Notes: generated by a model not told the origin, from the sequence alone. A DNA stretch of 64,000 nucleotides from Silene conica (GCA_029255685.2 CM055313.2:73262641-73326640); one strand, 5' to 3'; positions 44,510 to 57,895 are shown, numbered from the stretch's first letter. Made by a program: numbers and translations.

Positions 44510-44702
44510 AATTATTATTTGTAACGGCACTATCCGTCGCAAGTTTGTGACGGATATCGTTTTCTCTCACAAAATACCCACTTTTTCTTTCTCTCTCCAA
44601 CACTATTATTGTGGTCCCCTTTCTCCACTACTCATTTTATATCCGTTTTATCTCACAAAATATCCGTCATAAATGGTGACCCGTCGCAAACAAAACTTAC
44701 TG
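44510..44702. repeat. MITE-like repeat of the GACGGATA family
   Basis: The left part has CACTATCCGTCGCAAGTTTGTGACGGATAT and the right part has the inverted set (ATATCCGTCATAAATGG, CCGTCGCAAACAA). It shares its core with the repeats at 52-270 and 60390-60583. It is non-coding. Confidence 0.6.
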
Positions 44703-45109
44703 TAACAATGAATGACCGACGATGATGAGATGACGACTTGTTAATTTATCTTGTACAGCTAAGTCAGCTAGATACCCAAGTACTCAACCATGGGAACATA
44801 ATAATGGATTCAAGATTTATAATTTGAACGGCATACGAATAATGTTACAAGAAAACTCGAAAATTTAAACTAAAATACTCGAATTTTTAGTGTATAGCGG
44901 GGGTGAGCGTTCTTACTAGCCTCCCCCTAAATCTACCACTAGCTAGTGCATAGGGTTGTCAAAGGCAGGACAACCTAGTAAACCAATCAGGTTGGGTTGG
45001 ACGAGAGCGGTTGCTCTCTAATCCGTCTTTGGGTTCCTAAATTCCACATTCGATCGTTGGTTCGGTCAAAGCAAACCTGTGGCCTTGTATTCGTGTGATA
45101 AAGCGGTTT
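44703..45109. other. Spacer without a recognisable gene
   Basis: No frame or repeat end recognised. It includes the block GGGTGAGCGTTCTTACTAGCCTCCCC, which resembles a sequence near 21228-21255. Confidence 0.3.
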
Positions 45110-45114
45110 AAATC

Positions 45115-45325
45115 TATTAGATATAATAATATAATTAGGAAGTTAGTTATAAAAGTGGTTATAAAAGTGGTTACAAAAGTGGTTAGAAAGTTAGTTAGTT
45201 ACTTTGCTATATATACTCTGCACAATGTACAAACACTTCTAAGTTTTCTGAATATACAATTACATAACATCTTCTAATACAATATCATTTCTACATCATA
45301 TATTCTTGGATTCTATACTTTAACA
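45115..45325 (+). repeat. Copia-2 5' LTR with three 12-bp repeats
   Basis: Contains ATAAAAGTGGTT twice followed by ACAAAAGTGGTT, upstream of a TATATATA promoter box at 45209. The 3' LTR (50083-50281) has one unit fewer, which explains the 12-bp length difference. Confidence 0.9.
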
Positions 45326-45431
45326 TGGTATCAGTTAAGGTTTGATTCTTGGTTTTTTCACCATTAATCCAAACAAAATTCTCTAAACATTCATCTTTTC
45401 AACACGCTTCCGCAAACAAATTCAACAAAAT

Positions 45432-48400
45432 ATGCCAGAAATTCCTGCAAATACTAATTCTACAAATTCATCCTCATACGAGTATTTTGAGGACCCATTG
45501 TTCTTATCTCAGAATGATCAACCTACCGCCACTCTCGTCACCAATCTCTTCACCGAGCATGACTTCTTGGGTTGGCGCAGGGATGCCTCCATGGCTTTAA
45601 CATCCAAAAATAAAGACTCTTTTATTGATGGATCAACTGTCAGACCTGTTCCCACTGATAAAAAGCATAAACAGTGGGTCAGATGCGATTTTATGGTCAG
45701 ACAGTGGATTCTGAATTCTTTGTCTCCTTCAATCAAAGAAAGCTTGAAATATGTTAACTCTGCTAATGAGTTATGGTCTGAATTACTAGAAAGGTATGGG
45801 CAGGCCAGTGCTCTAGAGGTTTATCAGCTAAAGAAAGAATTGGAAAGTGTATCACAGGAGAATTCTTCTCTTGTTGATTATTATGGCAAATTAAAGAATC
45901 TTTGGGAAACCTTGGATGGCTTGGACCCATTACCCTTATGTTCTTGTGGTAAAATTTCTGAATGCACTTGCTCATTGTTAAAAAAGATCATTGAGAGAGA
46001 GAATACATCAAAATTGATACAATTCTTGATGGGTCTTAATGGTGGTTATGATACTATAAGATCCCAAGTTTTGTCAATGGATCCATTATCACCATCCATT
46101 AACAAAGTTTTAGGACTCTTACAAAAAATTGAATGACAGAAACAAATTACAGATTCTGCTAATGTTTTGTCAGAAGCTTCTGCTTATGCTACTTACAAAC
46201 ATCCTGAGAATAAGAAGGGTAAATCTAGTGATGTTTCTGGTTCTAAGTACTGTGATCATTGTGACAAGAAAGGTCACACAAGGGAGACTTGTTTTGGATT
46301 AAACAGATGTCCCCACTGCAACAAATTTGGGCATAATCCTGACAATTGCTTTAGCATTAAGGGGTATCCTGACAAGAACAAAGGGAAAGGGTCTGCTGGC
46401 ACAAATAATTCTGTTCCAAAGTCTACTGCAGCACTTAAGTCTACTCCATCTGTTGCTTCTAAGAGAGTTGATAATGCTGTCAAGACTACATTTGAATCTC
46501 CTCTTGATGATAATGTATTGGCTTCTGCCAGTTGTTCAACTAATGCTCAAGAACAAGACTGCAGTGCTGCTGTTTCCTCGGATGTTCTTGATGGTATTAT
46601 TTCTTCAGTTGTCAGTCAGGTGTTTCAAAGAATTTCAGATCAGCAACAGTCTGGTTTGACATCTTCTCAATTTTCAAGTTTTTCTTCATTTTCTACTGCA
46701 TCTGCTGTTAATAAATCTTTACATAGTCATGGGTGGATTGTGGATACAGGTGCATCGGATCACATGACATATAGATTAGATTTGTTGACTGATATTGTTA
46801 ATCTTAAACATCCTATAAAAGTAGGCTTCCCAGATGGTTCCATAAAACTAGTTCATAAAACTGGTACAGTAACATTGACTAACCATATAAAGTTGTTCAA
46901 TGTGTTCTATATACCAGACTTCAAGCAAAATCTAATGTCAGTCAGCAAACTAATTGATAGCAGTTCTGTATCTGTTTTTTTCAACTCACATGGTTGTGTT
47001 TTTCAGGACCTTTCAAATAGGCTTGAAGTTGCTAAAGGAAAGAGGATTGCAGATCTTTATAAATTTTCTACTAGTTCTGTTTATTTTCCTATTCGTAGTA
47101 TTGTTTCTTGTGTTCAAAAGGCTGTTCTTTCTAAACTACAGTCTGTTTCACAACAGTTTATCTGTTCTGCTGTAATAACTGATCCTTTGCATCTAATTCA
47201 TCATAGATTAGGTCATCCTTCTATATCTAAGTTGAGATGTATGTCTGATGTAAGAGGGTTAATAAAATCTGATTTTTCATGTGATATCTGCATTCTTGCT
47301 AAGCACCATAGATTGCCTTTTCCTACTTGTCATAAAAGAGCATCTTCTCTTTTTGATCTTGTGCATATTGATGTTTGGGGGCCTTATAAGGTTCCATCTA
47401 TTTCTGGAGCAAAGTATTTTCTTACCATTTTAGATGACTATAGTAGAAATACTTGGACAATACTATTTCAGAATAAGGATCAGGTTCCTGGTTTACTTAA
47501 GGATTTCTTTGCTTATGTTCTTAATCACTTTTCTAAAGTTATTAAAACAGTGAGGTCAGACAATGGTACTGAGTTTCTGCAACAGTATTGTTCTAGCTTA
47601 TTCAAAGCTCAAGGTATTTTTCACCAAACAAGTATTGTTGGTACTCCTCAATAGAATGGGAGAGTGGAAAGAAAGCATAGACACCTTCTTGAGACTGCTA
47701 GAGCACTTAAAATCCAAGCTAATCTTCCTATCAAGTTCTGGGGAAACTGTTTATTAACAGCAACTTACCTCATCAATCTAATACCTTCATCTGTTATTGG
47801 TAATAAAACACCTTATGAGTTGATTTTTCATGCTCCACCATCTATTGAACATCTTAAAGTTTTTGGTTGTATTTGTTTTTCCACCATGCCTCCAACCTTT
47901 TCTGATAAATTTGGAAATAGAGCAAGAAAACGTCTTTTTATTGGGTATCCTCATAATCAGAAAGGGTATAGGTTGTATGATGTTGAATTACACAAAGTTT
48001 TTGTTAGTAGGGATGTCATTTTCAGAGAACAGGAGTTTTATTATACTGATAAGAAGTTAGAAGACTTGGATATTACTTCAACAAGTTTAGTCAATCCTGC
48101 TTCTACTTCTATTCTGTTGCATAAAGAGCCATTTGAGGATCATACTTCTCATGATCATACTCATGAACCTGAAACTATTATTCTTGAGGCTGCTATTCCT
48201 GAGGCTGCTATGAATATTAATAATTTAGAACAGGTTCATAGTTCTGATGTTCCTCAGGGTGCACCAGTATTTGATACATTAACTACTAGTGATCCTTCCA
48301 GTTCTTCAAATGTTCCAGCTCTTAACCAAGTTGCAGCTACTCAAACCAGAAGGTCAACTAGAGCAAAGCAGTTAAGTACCTGGTTGAATGATTATCATTG

Positions 48401-50069
48401 CAATCACAAACTTCCTGTTCAGCAAAACAACTCCACAACTTCTTCTGCAACTTCTTCGGCTCTGCATTCTCAAGTGCTTACTCATCTTCATGAGTTTGCA
48501 CCTGATTATGTATCCCCTCTTGCTAATGTGCTAAAGGAACATGAGCCATATCGTTATGCAGAAGCTAAGCTTGATCCAAGATGGATACAGGCAATGCAAA
48601 ATGAAATACAAGCTTTGGAACAAAATCAAACATGGGAGTTGGTACAATTACCTAAAGGCAAGAAACCAATTGGCTCTAAATGGGTCTATAAGATTAAGTA
48701 TAAACCAGATGGCTCAGTAGAAAGGTTCAAGGCACGTTTGGTAGCTAAGGGATTCAATCAAATCAAGGACAAAGACTACGAACACACTTTTTCTCCTGTA
48801 GCAAAGTTAACTACAGTGAGAGCATTGTTAGCAGTAACAGCAATAAAAGACTGGCCCCTATTTCAATTAGATGTAAACAATGCATTTCTGCATGGTTTCA
48901 TTGATGAAGAAGTATACATGAAAGTTCCAGAGGGTTATCAAGTTCAGAAAGATATGGTTTGTAAACTTAAACGATCACTGTATGGCCTGAAACAGGCCTC
49001 GAGGCAGTGGAACAAGGAGTTAACCAAATTCCTCCAGCAGGTGGGTTATGTTCAATCCAAGCAAGATTATTCACTATTCACTAAATTTGATGAAGATACA
49101 TCTGATTTTACAGCACTCTTAGTCTATGTTGATGATATTTTACTTACTGGAACATCTGTCAGTAAGATTAATGCCATCAAACATGCCTTGGATCGTGCTT
49201 TTTCAATCAAAGATTTAGGAGAACTGAGATATTTTTTGGGCTTGGAGGTTTCCAGGAATTCAACAGGAATTATGATCAACCAGTATATCCTTGATATTTT
49301 GAGGGATTTAAAGATGGAAGATTGTATATCTGTTAGTTTTCCTATACAACGAGGTCTAAAGCTCTCAATAGACAGTGGTGACCTTCTGACGGATCTTGAA
49401 CAATACAGGAGGCTCATTGGCAGGCTTCTCTACTTAAATCTGTCCAGAGCAGATTTGTCTTATGCAGTGCAACATTTAAGCCAATTTGTTAGCCAACCCA
49501 GACTACATCATCTTCAAGCAGCCCTACATGTGGTCAAGTACTTAAAAGGGACTGTTAATGCAGGGTTGCTATATAAATCACAGTCTAGCATATCTGTTAC
49601 AACATTCAGTGATGCTGATTGGGGTCAATGCTAGTTTACTAATAGGTCTCTTAGTGGTTATTGCGTCTACATTGGGGATTCCTTGATTTCTTGGAAGACA
49701 AAGAAACAACCAACAGTTAGTAAAAGCTCAGCTGAATCAGAATACAGAAGCCTTTCATTTACCACTTCTGAATTGGTTTGGTTGGACATACTACTAGCTG
49801 ATCTCAGAATCAATATTCCAAAGCCAATTCCTTTACATTGTGACAACAAATCTGCTTTGCACATCTCTGAAAACCCAGTTTTTCATGAGAGAACAGAGCA
49901 TCTTAGCATCGACTGTCATTATGTTAGAGAAAAGTAAGATGAAGGCTTCCTGCAGACTACTTATCTCAGGACAGGCCTGCAGATTGCAGATGTTATGACC
50001 AAGCCTTTAGGAGCTGATCAGCATCAGTTTTTCACTCGCAAGCTAGGCTTAGTTCTTAATCACACCTAG
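45432..50069 (+). pseudogene. Copia-2 gag-pol with four in-frame stops
   Basis: A single frame of 1545 codons without frameshift, interrupted at 46134 (TGA), 47652 (TAG), 49632 (TAG) and 49935 (TAA). Domains in order: Gag with a retrotransposon Gag core (HDFLGWRRDASMAL), two CCHC knuckles (CDHCDKKGHTRETC and CPHCNKFGHNPDNC), protease DTGASDH, integrase HIDVWGP, RSDNGTEF and RVERKH, reverse transcriptase LVYVDDILLTG (tyrosine at about residue 1232) and RNase H (AESEYRSLS, LHCDNKSALHI). The stop at 47652 replaces the conserved second glutamine of PQQNGRVER, and the one at 46134 most likely replaces Arg (CGA) in a KIERQ-type sequence. This copy cannot yield a full polyprotein. Because it lacks indels, mobilisation in trans remains possible. 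Confidence 0.92.
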
Positions 50070-50082
50070 CTTGTGGGGGGTA

Positions 50083-50281
50083 TATTAGATATAATAATAT
50101 AGTTAGGAAGTTAGTTATAAAAGTGGTTACAAAAGTGGTTAGAAAGTTAGTTAGTTACTTTGCTATATATACTCTGCACAATGTACAAACACTTCTAAGT
50201 TTTCTAAATATACAATTACATAACATCTTCTAATACAATATCATTTCTACATCATATATTCTTGGATTCTATACTTTAACA
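50083..50281 (+). repeat. Copia-2 3' LTR (199 bp)
   Basis: As the 5' LTR but with two instead of three 12-bp units and with two single-base differences (ATATAG versus ATATAA, TTTCTAAAT versus TTTCTGAAT). Confidence 0.92.
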
Positions 50282-50286
50282 AAATC

Positions 50287-51400
50287 CCTATTACCCTATT
50301 CCCAAGTTAATTCTTTAATTATATTTTATTGTATAGATTCATTAGATTGTACCAATTGACATAATGGAGTAATTTGTGTTCACTAATTTTCATAATATAA
50401 ACATAAACTTGAGTCGAGGGTGAATTATTACACCGTATCATTGTTAATCAAAAATTATATGTTGAGAATGACAAGTACTCGGTAAGTTTGAATCTCATGT
50501 GTGTATCCATCCAAATAATGAACCCCCAATCCAACAGTTAAGCAACAGCAAAAGACGTTGGCTAGTGCCTATCTAGTCCATTTATGTATCCATTTTTAGT
50601 GAAGACAAATCCATAATCTATGCTCAATCCTCCATATATATCACCCAATCTATGTCTTAGCTACTACTCTACAACCCTAATTATTCACCCATTAGTAGAA
50701 GTTGTAACCCAATTATTCGTCTCGTTTATTTCCTTATCTATTTTATTATGTAATATCGCGATCAATTGTTTAAGGAGTATTTTTAACGAATGATTTGATC
50801 ACCACATCCAATTTGCTTAATTGGTCGTCTAATAATTAGGTTCCTCCTTTTTTTCTTAGTTTTCGTGCCAAATAAAAGATAAACAAATGATCGGGACATA
50901 GGAGTAGTTTCAGTAATTTTAACATTAACATAGGTTAAATATTATCCCACTAGTGGACTATATACTAAGTCAATTGTTTCTCTCAATACATTCATTCTGC
51001 TTTTGTCTTATTCGTAATACTTACTCATCTTAAGTTTAAGACGGATATACCCATCTTAAATAAGGGTATAATTATCAAGTAATACTCTCCCCAGTCTTGT
51101 GAGTTTGCTACATTAGCTTACTTTATTCTATTTTTTTTATTAATTTTTATTGCATAGACTTTCCTCAGAGTTACCTAAGGACTAAGACTTTATACATTAT
51201 CTAACTTACTTTAGAGTTTACTTTTTCGCCTCAATTTTCTTACGATCTTTTTAAGAAAAAAGAAAAAGGAAAAACAATTACACATGAAAGCCATTTATTA
51301 AACGATAACTCTAAAAGTTTGTGTCAAGACTCATGTAGATTTTAAGTCTGATCAAGTCTTGTACTTTAATAATTCCACTACATATTTTGTTAAGACTTTG
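50287..51400. other. Spacer without a recognisable gene
   Basis: AT-rich. No coding frame, repeat end or RNA gene was recognised. Confidence 0.4.
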
Positions 51401-51405
51401 GTACG

Positions 51406-51995
51406 TGTCAAGAAACCAACTCAACCAAAAGCTTAACCGATGGTTGGAGTTCCTTGATTCGTTTTATATTCTAACACTCCCCCTCACACGAAGGCCTTTT
51501 TTTTTTCTTTTTGGGCTTGAAGTGTGGGTGCAGGCGGGAATCCCTTGCCTGTTCTGATTATCCACTTTAGAATGGAGGGGGTGTGATTCGAACCCGTGAC
51601 CTTTGGTCACATGGCTCTGATACCATGTCAAGAAACCAACTCAACCAAAAGCTTAAGCCGATGGTTGGAGTTCCTTGATTCGTTTTATATTCCAAAAAGA
51701 AAAAAGGGCCGGAACTCCAACCATCGGCTTAAGCTTTTGGTTGGAGTTCCTTGATTCGTTTTATATTCTAACACTCCCCCTCACACGAAAACCCTTTTTT
51801 TTTTCTTTTTGGGCTTAAAGTGTGGGTGCAGGCGGGATTCCCTGGCCTGTTCTGATTATCCACTTTAGAATGGAGGGGGTGGGATTCGAACCCGTGACCT
51901 CTGGTCAAATGGCTCTGATACCATGTCAAGAAACCAACTCAACCAAAAGCTTAAGCCGATGGTTGGAGTTCCTTGATTCGTTTTATATTCTAACA
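51406..51995 (-). mobile_element. Tandem TRIM retrotransposon (three LTRs, two internal parts)
   Basis: The minus-strand order is LTR (51995-51924), primer site TGGTATCAGAGCC (51923-51911), ~140-bp internal part, purine tract GTGTGAGGGGGAG, LTR (51773-51626), second primer site (51625-51613), second internal part, and LTR (51476-51406). The LTRs are 71-72 bp (TGTTAGAATATAAAACG to TTTCTTGACA). The whole block is bounded by GTACG at 51401-51405 and 51996-52000. The middle LTR is enlarged to 148 bp by an inverted copy (GGAACTCCAACC facing GGTTGGAGTTCC). There is no coding capacity. Terminal-repeat retrotransposons in miniature of this size are moved by other elements' enzymes. Confidence 0.9.
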
Positions 51996-52000
51996 GTACG

Positions 52001-54230
52001 TTATTAGTAGTATTGGGCGAGTTTTATATTTAAAATTATCAATAATCTTATCCTAAATATTTGTGAATATTATTTCATCTATATATTCTCTGATTTTTGT
52101 AAAGTAAGAGTGTAAGATTATTAAGCAAACTAATTAGTACTTTATGTCCATTTTAACCTTTTTTCTTCCTACAAATCAACATCGTCACTACTTGACTTTT
52201 TTTTGTTTACATATTTTATATCTAATGCAACTCCAAGTAACAACTTTATCCTTAGAGGAATTAATTGCTACTTGAAACAACAATTTTGTCATGTTGATCA
52301 AACTAAAGTAATTAGTTAAATAAACTCCTTGTGATTGAATAGACCGTGAAACAAAGTTTTTAAATTATGTACTCCGTATTTTATACATAAATTCATAAAA
52401 TTATTGTCCTACACAATAGTTACATAAACTAATTGAATATGTGATCCAACAAACTTCTTATATTGATTAATTTTATACAAAATAGCCTTTCACCATGTTA
52501 TTGACCTTTAACATAATTTTGATCATTGGAAAACAATCTCGTTGTATTGTTGTAATACAAGGGAAAACTTGCATCGACTCTATTTGCCCCATTATTTGTG
52601 AGAATTGCAGGATTATTGAGGCAACGGAGTAATGTTGGTAATGTGGTCGTATTAACCTTGAACATAAAGCGAAAAAAATAAATGAAAAAGGAGTGTAGTT
52701 AAAAGGAGGTGGGGGTGTGTAAGTGGGCCGGAGAAGAGTGAAAAAAGGGCCAAAAGGGGGCAGGAGGGAGCAGCACCTGATCAGCGAAGAATATGGGCCG
52801 CTCGTGCAAATGTGGACAGTGCAGTCGAAAAGAAAGCAAAGTCAGGTTTGTTGTCTGTATGTACGTTAAAGACAATTCGCAATTTGCATGGATGTTACGT
52901 TACTTTGTGATACATACACTCTTATTTTAATTTATATGTACAATTTCATCAACACTTGAAACAAAGAAATCGAGAAAGAATGCATCAATGACTATTTCCT
53001 ACGCTACCTATCACTCTATCACTCTCCTTTACTCTCCCTGTCTCTGACAACCTTTTCCAGTCTTGCCCTTTCTTGCCTACGTCCCCTTCCACCGTTTTCT
53101 AATTATTGCATTTACATCCATATTTTGTGAATAGGATATATAATATCCCTCATACATAAATTATAGATGAACCATAAAGCATATGGTTCGGTTTTAGTGA
53201 AGCCGGATCGTACTAAATGATGCCAGACTGAACTAAATGGAGTTAATTTGATAATTTGTTAAAAATTGAGTTAAACTGATCTGAATGAAGCTAAGTGAAT
53301 TAAATAGAGCTGAAATTTAGGAAAAAAAAACCTAACCTTATTCTATATATGTAAGTGAGCATGTTTCCCGGCTAAAATCCATGCACCACCGCTTTGTCAT
53401 GCGATGTGATGTTACATTTTTATGCCAATATAAAAAGAAAACGGAGAGGGTGTAATATTTAATTAAATTGAAGTCATCCGAAAGAGCAAGGCAGGGAGAT
53501 AAGAAATGATGAGTGGTGGTGGCAGACGGCAGTGCCGTGGTATGTAATTAATCAAAGGGGGTTTATATAAGTACTTGTAGAGTAATTAGTGAAAAAAAGT
53601 TTGTTGTGTAAAAATTGGATGAATAAAGGATGGAGAAAGGTAGTAATGGTAAGTACAGTAATGTCAGAATTGGCAGAACCGTACGCGCATGATCGTCTTC
53701 AGTTGCTTACTATCACGTGGATCGTTGATCATGCATTCATGCATATATACATTATGCATATCATATCAAACTTACTATCACACACTATTTTCACTGCACC
53801 AATCTTTATCAATAACCTTCACATTACGTTTAACGTTCCTACCTTTCTTCAATCTTCCAAATTATTACTAATACGCTCCCTTTTGCGATAAAGGGATACT
53901 CCCACTTCTCTTCCCACTTCTCTCGTGCGTCTCGTCCACTTACAAGTTTGTGACATGACGTGTTTATAACCGTCACAAATGAAAAGTTGTATTAGTAATA
54001 CATAATTTATTTTTGCAGTACGCTTTTTACTCAATAATATATCTTTTGCATCAAATTTTCCATTTGTTTGCCCTTGTCTAGAAAAACATTAAAACTAATT
54101 CTCTCTTAGCTTCCTTCTCTCTAATATTGAAACAGTTACCATTTTCAACCTCCATTAAAAATTTTCAATTATGAACGAGGATTCAAGTGACGAACATGTA
54201 ATTAATTTGTTAGTACTTATTAATTTGTGT
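52001..54230. other. Spacer without a recognisable gene
   Basis: AT-rich. It includes a degenerate CTGAA-type stretch (about 53195-53315) and a short palindromic segment (TTTGTGAC...GTCACAAA, about 53948-53982). Short frames near 53589-53891 show no motif. No gene is supported. Confidence 0.4.
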
Positions 54231-54526
54231 TAGCACCAAAAATTGACAGCGCTAAAGCATTTATTATCTTAAAGTTTAGTAGGCCCATAAGAAAAGCGTT
54301 ATTAATTGGGCCAATACAAGACTAGACGGATAAAGCAAGGGTCGGGCCCAAAAAAAGTTTGGAAAGCGGCAAGGCCAAATGAAGTCTGGCGGAATAAAGG
54401 TTCAACGTTCAAGAAAAGGGATGGGACCATCGGACGTGAGCGATTTTTTTTTTTTTTTTTGTAAAAGGTAAAAATTATATTAGAAACCATCAAACCAGAA
54501 GGTGTGAACCTTCCTTACAAAGTCAT

Positions 54527-57500
54527 TTACATCATCAATCTACCTATCCAGGGTTTATCCTTGTGTGGAATAACACCTTTACATCTTTGCTCAATTCTCA
54601 TACAAGTCTCATCCTTAATACATTTGGAAACAATATTAGGCCTCATCAATCTATTCTCTACTCTAGCCTTGTTTCTCTGGATCCAAATTTGATATATCAT
54701 AGCATTCACTATGCCATTCAGAATTCCCCTCTTCAGTTTAGTGCCTCTCCTTCTCAGACACCAGTCAGTAGTGTTAGAGCTTGGTATTTGCAGCCCGGTC
54801 CATACCTGTACCAGTTGCAGAATTAAATTACTGTAGGAGCATGTAAAGAACAAGTGGGATATGCTTTCAGTTCCTGTCCCACATATGCAGCAGTGATCAT
54901 CTTGTGCTATACCATAATGCATCGATATCAGCCTGTCCTTTGTCTTCAATGCTCTTTGATGGTACATCCAGTTAATCATGATGTATTTTCTGGTAGTTTA
55001 TTCATTCCATATCAGTGCAGGCCACTGATATGCTGTGCTAGTACCTCTCAGTTGCTCATACACAGTCTTGATAGAGTACTGTCTATGAGCCTCCTTGATA
55101 TCTGCAGACATGCCATTAAGGAGGTCTTTGATCTTATATATAAATTTTTTTCCATGTCCAAGCCACATCTAGAGGAGCATCATAAATCTGCCATTCCTGT
55201 CCCTTGAGGTATGTATGACTGACCCACTGAACCCATAGCTTATCAGGTTTGGCATGAATCCACCAAGCCAATTCTCCTACTGCTGCCTTGTTCCAAAGTA
55301 AGTCATTTTTTATCCCCAGTCCCCCTTCCTTTGTTGGTTTACAGACCTTCTCCTATGAAACTGGTGGCACCCTCTTATAGTCCACCCCCCATCCCAAAGG
55401 AAGTTCCTACACATAGATTCCAGTTGCTGTATCACCGAAGTAGGTAGTATGAAGATTTGAGCCCAATAGTTGTGTAAAGTTTTTAGGACAGCCTTAATGA
55501 GTATCAATCTCCCTGCATAGGACAGTTTCCTGGTCCCAATAGCTCTCACCCTTTCCTGGATTTTGTCCATGATAGGCTTGCAGTCTTTTTCATTCAGTTT
55601 TGTAGGTTTAATGGGAACCCCAAGGTATCTGAAAGGCATACTTCCTTCCACACAGCCTTCCACCTCTATAACATCCTGCTTCACTGCCTCCTGGACCCCA
55701 TTAAAGTACACAATAGTCTTCCCAGGGCTCATTCTCAGTCCAGAGGCTGCTGAGAAAGTGGCAAAAGTTCTTAGAAAAGTCATAATAGAATTGATATCCC
55801 CTTTGCTGAACAAGAGCAGATCATCTGCAAACATTAGATGAGAGAGATGCATAGGCCCACACAAGGGATGAAATTTGAAGTTCATAGTAGTTGTGGTGTG
55901 TTGCAGAAGCATAGACAAGTATTCCATACTGATGGTGAAGAGAAGAGGGGACAAGGGATCTCCTTGTCTGAGTCCCCTTTTACCAGCAAAGAATCCAAAT
56001 GTATTCCCATTGAGACATAATGAAAAAGATGTGGTTGTAACACATGCCATCACTAGGTAAGTGGAAGTACTAGGGAACTTTAGGGCCTGCATCATTTGAA
56101 GCAAAAAATCTCATTCTACAGTGTCATAGGCTTTTTGTAAGTCAATCTTGAACATGCACCTAGGGGACACTGTTTTCCTCCCATACAATCTGATTAAATC
56201 CTGACAAATAAGAAAGTTTTCCATGATGCTTCTTCCCTGAATAAATCCTCCTTGGGTAGGGGATATTAAATCTGGTAAGACCTGAGCCAATCTATTGCAT
56301 AACAATTTGGAGATGATCTTGTAAACAACATTGCAACAAGAGATGGGTCTAAACTGACTTACACTCTTTGGATGGGCTATTTTAGGAATGAGAGTCACAT
56401 TTGTAGCATTTAGTTGCTTCAACAACTTGCCTGCAGTAAAGAATTCATGAACTGCTGCACAAGTATCAGTTGCCACTGTATCCCAGCTGGCCATGGAGAA
56501 TTTGCTAGTGTAGCCATCAGGCCCAGGGGCCTTATCATCCGGAATGCTAAACAAGACCTCTTTAATTTCCTCATCAGTTATGGGTTGCTGCAACACCTGC
56601 CTATGTCCATATGTACATAGGGCACCCTGCTGAACTATATGAGATATCACTGGAGTGGTGCTTGTTCTTGTGCCCAACAAGTCCTGATAGAATGTTAGGA
56701 AGGAATTCTGAATGTCATTGATGTCTGTACGGACATCTCCCTCTATATCCTCAATATGATAGACATTATTCTTCTTTCTCCTTGCCCTCAATAGACCATG
56801 AAAGTATGCTGTATTGGAGTCCCCTTCTTTCAGCCAGTGAGCTTTGGCTTTCTGCCTTAAATAAGTATATAGCTGGGCATGCAGTTGGGTGTACTTCTCA
56901 TGAGCCTCATATTCTTGTTGCATTAGCTGTTCATTACCAGGTTGTTGTATCAAGTCCTCTTGCAAGTCCTGTAACTTCAATCTTGCTATCTTTGTGGTAT
57001 TTTCAATATCAGAGAATTGAGCTTTATTCAAAGTTTCCAGGGCCTGCTTCATGACCTTCATCTTCCGAACCAATATATACATATTAGTGCCATAAGTTGT
57101 TGACTGCCAGTGCTGATCCACAATTTGCTGAAAATCAGCAGCTGTACACCACATATTGATGAACTTAAAAGGTCTATTCATGTTCAGATTGCCCTAGCCC
57201 TCCTTGAGGATGCATGGGTTATGATCAAAGTAACCTTCAGGGATATAGTTGGCTTGCATATTGGGCAGTAATCTGTCCCAGTCAATATTAGTGAATACTC
57301 TATCCAGTTTGGTGTAAACCCTATCCTTAGGTTGCTGCTTATTAGTCCAGGTGTAATAAGCCCCCACTGTTGGACACTCAGCTAGTTCACAATATGCAAT
57401 ACAATCCTGATAAGGGACTGCCTCAGCTAAAGTAAAACCACCCCCTAGCCTTTCCTTAGGGTGCATAACACAGTTAAAGTCCCCACCAACAGCCCAAGCC

Positions 57501-57895
57501 CCTTGCATGTCATCAGCTAACCTAGCAAGATTGGCCCGTAGGCTTTCCCTTTCTGCAATCCCATTAAATGCATAAATCATGGTGAACTTAAATTTTATCT
57601 GACTTGGAATGTGCAGGATGTCAACATGAATGTACTGAGGATCATATTCCAGGAAGTCAACATAAAATTCCTCAGGTTTCCAGCTTATCCATATACGCCC
57701 ACCAGGATGTGTATGAGTGTTGGAGCTAATACTCCAATTATTGAAAATATTCATAGCTTGATGATGGTTCTTTGGTTTGATCTTAGTTTCTAACAAAGCA
57801 AAAAGCCCTACATTATGTTGAAGCAACAAGTTATTAATGTCACGCTGCTTATCTACTTTATTCATACCTCTAACATTCCAAATCCCAATAATCAT
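54527..57895 (-). pseudogene. LINE ORF2: endonuclease and reverse transcriptase, disrupted
   Basis: The endonuclease domain (57895-57194) starts MIIGIWNVRGMN and has LLETKIKPKN and VGGDFNCVMHPKE, the catalytic blocks of the APE-like family. After an in-frame TAG at 57191 the frame continues with the RT: PGPDGYTSKF, IPKIAHPKSVSQFRPISCCN, GFIQGRSIMEN, then DTVE-stop at 56111 where L1 RTs have DTVEW (TGG to TGA). The RT catalytic motif FADDLLLF follows (about 55820). A frameshift near 55345 moves the thumb and zf-RVT part (CCICGTGTESISHLFFTC) into other frames down to 54527, with further stops between. It cannot make an active enzyme. Confidence 0.9.

Larger units (their letters stand above)
45115..50281 (+). 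mobile_element. Copia-2: Copia retrotransposon with short LTRs
   Basis: A 5167-bp element. The 5' LTR is 45115-45325 (211 bp), the 3' LTR is 50083-50281 (199 bp), and the target duplication AAATC is exact (45110-45114, 50282-50286). Both LTRs begin TATTAG instead of the canonical TG and end TTTAACA. The primer site TGGTATCAG starts directly at 45326. The purine tract TTGTGGGGGGTA precedes the 3' LTR. Apart from one 12-bp repeat unit, I see two base differences between the LTRs, so it is recent. Confidence 0.93.

Noticed and set aside
46327..46659. 110-codon leucine-rich frame in Copia-2
   Set aside because: Out-of-frame shadow of the gag-protease linker.
51590..51620. tRNA-like sequence (TTCGAACCC and GGCTCTGATACCA)
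   Set aside because: It is the primer-site region of a TRIM element (complement of the tRNA 3' end). No cloverleaf can be formed.
53589..53891. 100-codon frame in the 53-kb spacer
   Set aside because: No domain, no repeat or splice context, and composition like the surrounding AT-rich spacer.
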